Assembly (NCBI GenBank): GCA_037129555.1
Contig: JBAXUS010000047.1
Span: forward strand, 1 to 35,839
From: JANXLS01 sp037129555
Lineage (GTDB): Bacteria; Planctomycetota; SZUA-567; H5-PLA8
Direction of reading: 5' to 3'
DNA: 35,839 nt
Part shown: piece by piece, positions 32,496-35,839 of the stretch
Position numbering within the stretch: the first letter of the stretch is position 1
Layout of the letters: each line of letters opens with the position of its first letter
Translations under genes and position numbers: made by a program
Notes under the pieces: model-generated
The model's input: only the letters and a program-made list of their open reading frames with translations
Databases searched by the model: none
What the model was told of the DNA's origin: nothing

Positions 32496-34202
32496 ATGCT
32501 TCGCAGACATCAACAAGAGATCATGGACATCGCGCGCCGCATCAAGAGCGGTGCAGCGCACTACAAATCCATCGTCGCTCAAGTCACGCCCGGCGGCGGC
32601 AAAAGCCTTCTGCCCGTGATTCTCGCGTCGGAACTCATTGGCGTTATCGCCGAACGCATCTGCTGGGTCGTCCCGCGAACCGCTCTTCAGGAACAAGCCG
32701 AAGACGCTTTCGCTGACCGTGAATTCCGTCGCATGCTCGTCCACAACCACCAGATTCGCGTCAGCACCAACGAACCCGATCCCAGCCGGGGCCTCTCGGG
32801 TTACGCCACGACGTACGCCGCGCTCTCCGTCGATGAAAAGCAGTACAATCTCCGCGAATTCTCGGAGCGCAAATACATCCTCGTCCTCGACGAACCGCAT
32901 CACGTCGCCGAACGTTCAGCCTATGAAAAAGCCGTCGCGCCGCTCGTCGAACGCGCCGCGTTGACGCTCTACATGTCCGGCACACTCGAACGCGACGACG
33001 ACCGCCGCATCGCCTTCATGCCCTACAAAGCCCGCAGCGAAGACGGCTCCTACGGCCACGTCATCGACATGCAGGAGACGGACGACCTGACCATCGTCAA
33101 TTATTCACGCGTGGATGCGCTTGTCGAACGCGCCATCATCCGCCTGACATTTAATCACGTTGACGCCGCCGCCGAATGGTACGACCGCAACGGCGAAAAG
33201 CAGCGCGTCAAGAGCCTCGAATCCGCTGGCAAGAAAAGCCACGAAGCGCTCTGGACCGCCATCTCGACTCAGTTCGCACACGCGCTGATCGACCGCACAC
33301 TCGAAGACTGGCGTAAAACCAAGCGCGACAATCCGCGCAGTAAATTGCTGATCGTCGCCGCGAGGCAAAACTTCGCCAAGCAGTATGCCGAGTACCTGAA
33401 ACTCAAAGGCATCGACTGTGGCATCGCTACAATGGACGAAGGCCCCGAAGCGATGGAAGCGATCAAGCGCTTCAAAGCCCTCGACGCCAAACGCTACGAC
33501 GCGCTCGTCACCGTCCAGATGGCGTACGAAGGCCTCGACTGCAAACCGATCACGCACATCGCCTGCCTGACCAACATCCGCTCGAAGCCCTGGATCGAGC
33601 AGATGCTCGCCCGCGCCACGCGCTTCGACCACGGTGCGGGTCCTTGGGAAAAGCAGTGCGCGCGCGTCTTCCTGCCCGACGATCCGCTGATGAAAGTCAT
33701 CATCCGCCGCATTACCAAGAACGACGAGAATTTCATCGCGCAGAAAAAAGAGCGCGTCGGAGGCGAAGGCCCATCCGGCGGCAAGCCCATCGAAATCACG
33801 CCGATGGGATCGAGCGTCAGCAGCGAACGCGCCAGTGAATTGATCAGCGACGAGGAGCGCCATGCATTGGAAAGCGCGATCCGCACCGCAGGCATTGTGG
33901 GTATCACGCCGATCCAATTAAAGAAAGCCATTGCACTCGCCGGCTACAGCCACGCGACGGAATTGAAGACTCACAACACGATCCAACTCACGCCCAGCCA
34001 GGAAGAAGAAAAGCTGCGCGATCAGATCGAGCAACACGTCCGAGAATACTCGCGCAAGACGGGTAAAGAGCCGCGCAAAATCAACGCCAAGATCGTCGAG
34101 AAATTCGGCAAGTCACGCACCAAAATGACGCTCCCGGAATTGCGTCGGGTGTGGTCGTGGATTCAGACGGCGATGCCGGTGACGATGTTGTTTGGGAATT
34201 GA
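32496..34202 (+). CDS. Superfamily 2 helicase-like ATPase
   Basis: A 568-residue cytoplasmic ATPase of the DEAD/DEAH (SF2) type. Residues 2-6 (LRRHQ) form the Q-like motif. Walker A is TPGGGKS at 31-37. The DExH box is LDEPHH (131-136, D132-E133). Motif III-like SGT is at 161-163. The second RecA domain carries KLLIVAARQNFAKQYAEYL, MAYEGLDCKPITHIA and the arginine-finger motif QMLARATRFD. The last ~120 residues are helical and basic, with KINAKIVEKFGKSRTKMTLP. It resembles phage- or defence-island-type helicases rather than housekeeping RecG/UvrB enzymes. No Shine-Dalgarno site is visible. No nuclease partner is adjacent; two antitoxin genes follow. Its 3' end is copied downstream at 34827-34878. 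Confidence 0.85.
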   Translation: MLRRHQQEIMDIARRIKSGAAHYKSIVAQVTPGGGKSLLPVILASELIGVIAERICWVVPRTALQEQAEDAFADREFRRMLVHNHQIRVSTNEPDPSRGLSGYATTYAALSVDEKQYNLREFSERKYILVLDEPHHVAERSAYEKAVAPLVERAALTLYMSGTLERDDDRRIAFMPYKARSEDGSYGHVIDMQETDDLTIVNYSRVDALVERAIIRLTFNHVDAAAEWYDRNGEKQRVKSLESAGKKSHEALWTAISTQFAHALIDRTLEDWRKTKRDNPRSKLLIVAARQNFAKQYAEYLKLKGIDCGIATMDEGPEAMEAIKRFKALDAKRYDALVTVQMAYEGLDCKPITHIACLTNIRSKPWIEQMLARATRFDHGAGPWEKQCARVFLPDDPLMKVIIRRITKNDENFIAQKKERVGGEGPSGGKPIEITPMGSSVSSERASELISDEERHALESAIRTAGIVGITPIQLKKAIALAGYSHATELKTHNTIQLTPSQEEEKLRDQIEQHVREYSRKTGKEPRKINAKIVEKFGKSRTKMTLPELRRVWSWIQTAMPVTMLFGN

Positions 34203-34203
34203 A
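34152..34203 (+). repeat. 52-bp direct repeat, copy 1 (helicase 3' end)
   Basis: The last codons and stop of the helicase gene. It matches 34827-34878 with one visible mismatch (G at 34166 against A at 34841), at a spacing of 675 bp. Confidence 0.9.
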
Positions 34204-34237
34204 ACGTCATTTTTAAAAATTTTATCGCGGCGATGTA

Positions 34238-34266
34238 TTGACAATTTTAAAGTATCGGGGTAGGTT
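34238..34266 (+). promoter_or_regulatory. Leaderless promoter of the first antitoxin
   Basis: TTGACA (34238-34243), 17-bp spacer, TAGGTT (34261-34266), 6 bp to ATG at 34273. No Shine-Dalgarno site. Confidence 0.65.
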
Positions 34267-34272
34267 AAAAGC

Positions 34273-34521
34273 ATGAACACGGCAATGGACTCTATCATTC
34301 GGGACGCCCTCGTCCTCCCGCCCGAGCAACGAGTTATGCTGGCAAATATGCTAATGTCCAGTGTAAATGAGGGAGAGGATCCCGATCCTGCGGTAGAAGC
34401 GGCGTGGCATGACGTAATTGTCGCCAGGATGGCACGATTTGACGCGGGTCTTGAAAAGACTATCCCCGCTGAAGAAGTCTTTGCTACGTTGCAGCAAAGG
34501 TTACGTAAAATCAACGGATGA
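34273..34521 (+). CDS. Addiction-module antitoxin (PF09720 type), copy 1
   Basis: An 82-residue protein of the putative addiction module component family: helical and acidic, with DALVLPPEQRVMLANMLMSS (about 11-30) and AWHDVIVARMARFDAG. These are the family blocks. It is the antitoxin partner of the RelE/ParE-type toxin whose ATG overlaps its stop. It is related (roughly 60% by eye) to the protein at 34930-35163. The promoter lies 6 bp upstream of the start, so translation probably begins on a leaderless mRNA. The acidic protein would wrap the basic toxin and may repress the operon. Confidence 0.9.
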   Translation: MNTAMDSIIRDALVLPPEQRVMLANMLMSSVNEGEDPDPAVEAAWHDVIVARMARFDAGLEKTIPAEEVFATLQQRLRKING

Positions 34522-34811
34522 TCAGGGTCGAATTTCTTTCTGCGGCGCAGGACGAATTAAACGCTGCCTCCGATAGCTACGAATTACACCGCAAGAATTT
34601 GGGCGTACGATTCAGCACCGAAGCGCGGAGAATTTGCGATTTTCTTGCGAGTAATCCAAATTACGGACACCCGATTGCGGCGGGATATAGACGCGTTAAT
34701 TTCAAGGGATTTCCGTATTATTTTGCGTACACAATACAAAAACAGACAATTAACATTTTAGCTGTTTCACACACCAGTCGTCACCCCGATTATTGGAAAG
34801 ATCGATTTTAA
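34518..34811 (+). CDS. RelE/ParE-family toxin
   Basis: A 97-residue protein of the ParE/RelE fold: MIRVEFLSAAQDELNAASDS, then YRRVNFKGFPYYFAYTI and INILAVSHTSRHPDYW, which carry the usual beta-hairpin core with R58-R59 and a C-terminal HTSRHPDYW block. ParE members poison gyrase and RelE members cut mRNA on the ribosome; which applies here is unknown. It overlaps the antitoxin by 4 bp (ATGA). The stop is only 15 bp before the second copy of the helicase 3' end, so the gene ends at the edge of the duplicated unit. Confidence 0.9.
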   Translation: MIRVEFLSAAQDELNAASDSYELHRKNLGVRFSTEARRICDFLASNPNYGHPIAAGYRRVNFKGFPYYFAYTIQKQTINILAVSHTSRHPDYWKDRF

Positions 34812-34826
34812 CAACTCCGCCGGGAC

Positions 34827-34878
34827 TGGTCGTGGATTCAAACGGCGATGCCGGTGACGATGTTGTTTGGGAATTGAA
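34827..34878 (+). repeat. 52-bp direct repeat, copy 2 (detached helicase 3' end)
   Basis: A non-coding copy of the helicase gene end, placed after the toxin gene and before the second antitoxin. It matches 34152-34203 with one mismatch. The region before it (34815-34826) still shows weaker similarity. Confidence 0.9.
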
Positions 34879-34894
34879 GGCGATAGGATTTGTA

Positions 34895-34923
34895 TTGACA
34901 CGTGAATTGAGTAGAGGTAAGTT
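34895..34923 (+). promoter_or_regulatory. Leaderless promoter of the second antitoxin
   Basis: TTGACA (34895-34900), 17-bp spacer, TAAGTT (34918-34923), 6 bp (TAAAGC) to ATG at 34930. Parallel to the promoter at 34238-34266. Confidence 0.65.
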
Positions 34924-34929
34924 TAAAGC

Positions 34930-35163
34930 ATGAGCGCGACAATGGACACTATTATGCAAGACGCCCTCGTCCTCCCGCCCGATCAGCGGTTGATGTTGGC
35001 GGATATGCTATGGTGCAGTGTTGACGAAGTTCCCGATCCGGGCGCAGAAGCGGCGTGGCATGAAGAGATTCTGGCCAGAATAGAATGTTACGACGCCGGA
35101 TTGGTTGAAGCTATACCTGGTGAAGAGGTCTTTGAAGAATTACGACGCAAAATCAAACAATAA
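34930..35163 (+). CDS. Addiction-module antitoxin (PF09720 type), copy 2, without toxin
   Basis: A 77-residue homologue of the antitoxin at 34273: DALVLPPDQRLMLADMLWCS and AWHEEILARIECYDAG follow the same pattern, and the two genes share a 23-bp identical stretch early in the frame. No toxin follows; only a hairpin and the opposite-strand DUF805 gene. It may be a leftover of a degraded module, or a solo anti-addiction protein that can also neutralise the neighbouring toxin. It keeps an intact promoter and open frame, which argues for use. Confidence 0.85.
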   Translation: MSATMDTIMQDALVLPPDQRLMLADMLWCSVDEVPDPGAEAAWHEEILARIECYDAGLVEAIPGEEVFEELRRKIKQ

Positions 35164-35181
35164 TAAATGTATTCGGCGACG

Positions 35182-35212
35182 GACGGCCCTCTTCTATTCG
35201 AGGAGGGCCGTC
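35182..35212. terminator. Hairpin between convergent genes
   Basis: GACGGCCCTC (35182-35191) and GAGGGCCGTC (35203-35212), a perfect 10-bp stem with an 11-nt loop. It lies between the second antitoxin and the DUF805 gene. No strong T run on either strand. Confidence 0.6.
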
Positions 35213-35229
35213 GCGCATTGCAGGGTGAA

Positions 35230-35601
35230 TTACACCGGATCGGGTGAGTCCTTCGGGTTCGGGCCGTACTGATTTTCGCCCGGAGTACCTTCCAAAATCA
35301 TCCAGTACAAGAATGGGAAAATACCGATACAGGTGAAAATAATCAGGAACCACCAGCCACTTCGACCTGTGTCATGCAGTCGACGAATGGCAACACCCAG
35401 ACCGGGCAGGAACACCGCAAGGGTGTAAAGGCCACCTAACAAGCCCTGGCCACTGGATGTTCTTGTCCCCAGAACTCCGTCAATAATCGCAAGTACAATG
35501 CCGACTAATAAATTAAAGAGAACATACATCCAATATTCTTTACGGCGGGAACGACCATCGAATACCGCGTATTTCTTGAGCACTGCGAGATACCAATTCA
35601 T
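35230..35601 (-). CDS. DUF805-family membrane protein
   Basis: A 123-residue inner-membrane protein with the DUF805 pattern: MNWYLAVLKKYAVFDGRSRR at 1-20 (the YxxxxxxYxxFxGRxRRxEYW opening), then three to four membrane helices including YVLFNLLVGIVLAIIDGV and FLIIFTCIGIFPFLYWMIL, and the conserved VAIRRLHDTGRSGWW between them. The acidic tail GENQYGPNPKDSP is also typical. Function in bacteria is not settled. The start is set by AAAGGAG 9 bp upstream. It is a single-gene unit on the minus strand. Confidence 0.93.
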   Translation of the reverse strand: MNWYLAVLKKYAVFDGRSRRKEYWMYVLFNLLVGIVLAIIDGVLGTRTSSGQGLLGGLYTLAVFLPGLGVAIRRLHDTGRSGWWFLIIFTCIGIFPFLYWMILEGTPGENQYGPNPKDSPDPV

Positions 35602-35839
35602 GTTCTCTTCTCCTTTGTTGTTGGCGATTGCCAGTTTTTGGCCAGTCCACGGATGGAGCCCGAGAGCGCTTCACTCAGATTCCCGACGAAATCCGAGCGC
35701 TCTTGCGTTCATTTTTAAAGGCACACCGCGAGATGATGCGGTTGCGCCTTGTTTCTGAAGTCAATCTTTCGGCATAAAATTGGAAAGCGTATTATGTATT
35801 TCTCTTATCGCAAACACGACGCAAACGCAATGAAATTTC
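35602..35839. other. Region upstream of DUF805, window end
   Basis: Should hold the DUF805 promoter. At 35794 an ATG preceded by GGAAAG (about 9 bp upstream) opens a plus-strand frame (MYFSYRKHDANAMKF) that runs off the window. It could be the start of a gene, but 15 residues are too few to support it. Confidence 0.25.

Noticed and set aside
33105..33917. Minus-strand frame of 270 codons
   Set aside because: Antisense to the helicase gene, whose ATPase motifs are intact.
34815..34878. Truncated second helicase gene
   Set aside because: Only about 60 bp of the 3' end is present, too short to be a decayed gene; it is treated as a direct repeat.
32496..35163. Helicase plus antitoxins as a single anti-phage system
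   Set aside because: No nuclease, methyltransferase or sensor is adjacent; each toxin-antitoxin unit has its own promoter. The association remains only positional.

Overview
This 35.8 kb window is a bacterial chromosome segment of medium-high GC. The taxon cannot be fixed from sequence alone. A stand-alone SWIB protein, secreted proteins of restricted distribution (a DUF3472-like protein, a small CxxCH heme protein, a HEAT-repeat protein, DUF11/Calx-beta surface repeats) and many families of intergenic palindromes suggest the PVC superphylum, with Planctomycetota most likely. That placement is inference. No tRNA, rRNA, CRISPR array or transposase was found.

Layout. 1-8.1 kb: mostly single-gene units. 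These are a truncated secreted protein, a small c-type heme protein, a Tyr/Pro/Cys-rich secreted protein, a zinc-type dehydrogenase, a PDZ protein, a SWIB protein, a DUF2752 membrane protein, a Gfo/Idh/MocA oxidoreductase and a secreted DUF3472-like protein. They are separated by terminators and palindromic repeats. 8.3-12.6 kb: an unrecognised 414-residue protein faces a small AT-hook-like protein and a large exported HEAT-repeat protein. 12.7-16.5 kb: a minus-strand operon of a Cys/His-rich membrane-anchored protein, a LolD/MacB-type ATPase, an FtsX-type permease, a His-rich periplasmic protein and a DUF3299 protein. This resembles the zinc-starvation PA4063-PA4066 / zrg type of system. 16.8-19.0 kb: an ADP-ribosylglycohydrolase-fold protein without recognisable metal-binding aspartates. 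19.3-23.7 kb: a four-gene operon of a double-length NitT/TauT-type permease, an ATPase with a C-terminal AAA-associated domain and two unrecognised membrane proteins. 23.8-25.7 kb: biosynthetic arginine decarboxylase. 25.9-26.5 kb: a DUF433/DUF5615 toxin-antitoxin pair. 26.6-32.3 kb: a 1,909-residue surface protein. 32.5-35.2 kb: an SF2 helicase followed by two related antitoxins, one with a RelE/ParE toxin. 35.2-35.6 kb: a DUF805 membrane protein.

Most notable observations. (i) A 675-bp unit carrying an antitoxin and toxin is bounded by 52-bp direct repeats of the helicase 3' end, like a cassette inserted at a gene end. (ii) Four genes, three of them antitoxins, share the layout TTGnnn-17 bp-TAnnnn-6 bp-ATG without a Shine-Dalgarno site, which predicts leaderless mRNAs. 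Other genes here have strong Shine-Dalgarno sites. (iii) The giant surface protein contains an exact 405-bp in-frame tandem duplication of one DUF11-like domain. (iv) The metal-type ABC operon carries extra Cys/His-rich proteins. (v) Two enzyme-family members have lost family metal sites: the dehydrogenase its structural zinc cysteines, and the ADP-ribosylglycohydrolase homologue its acidic motifs.
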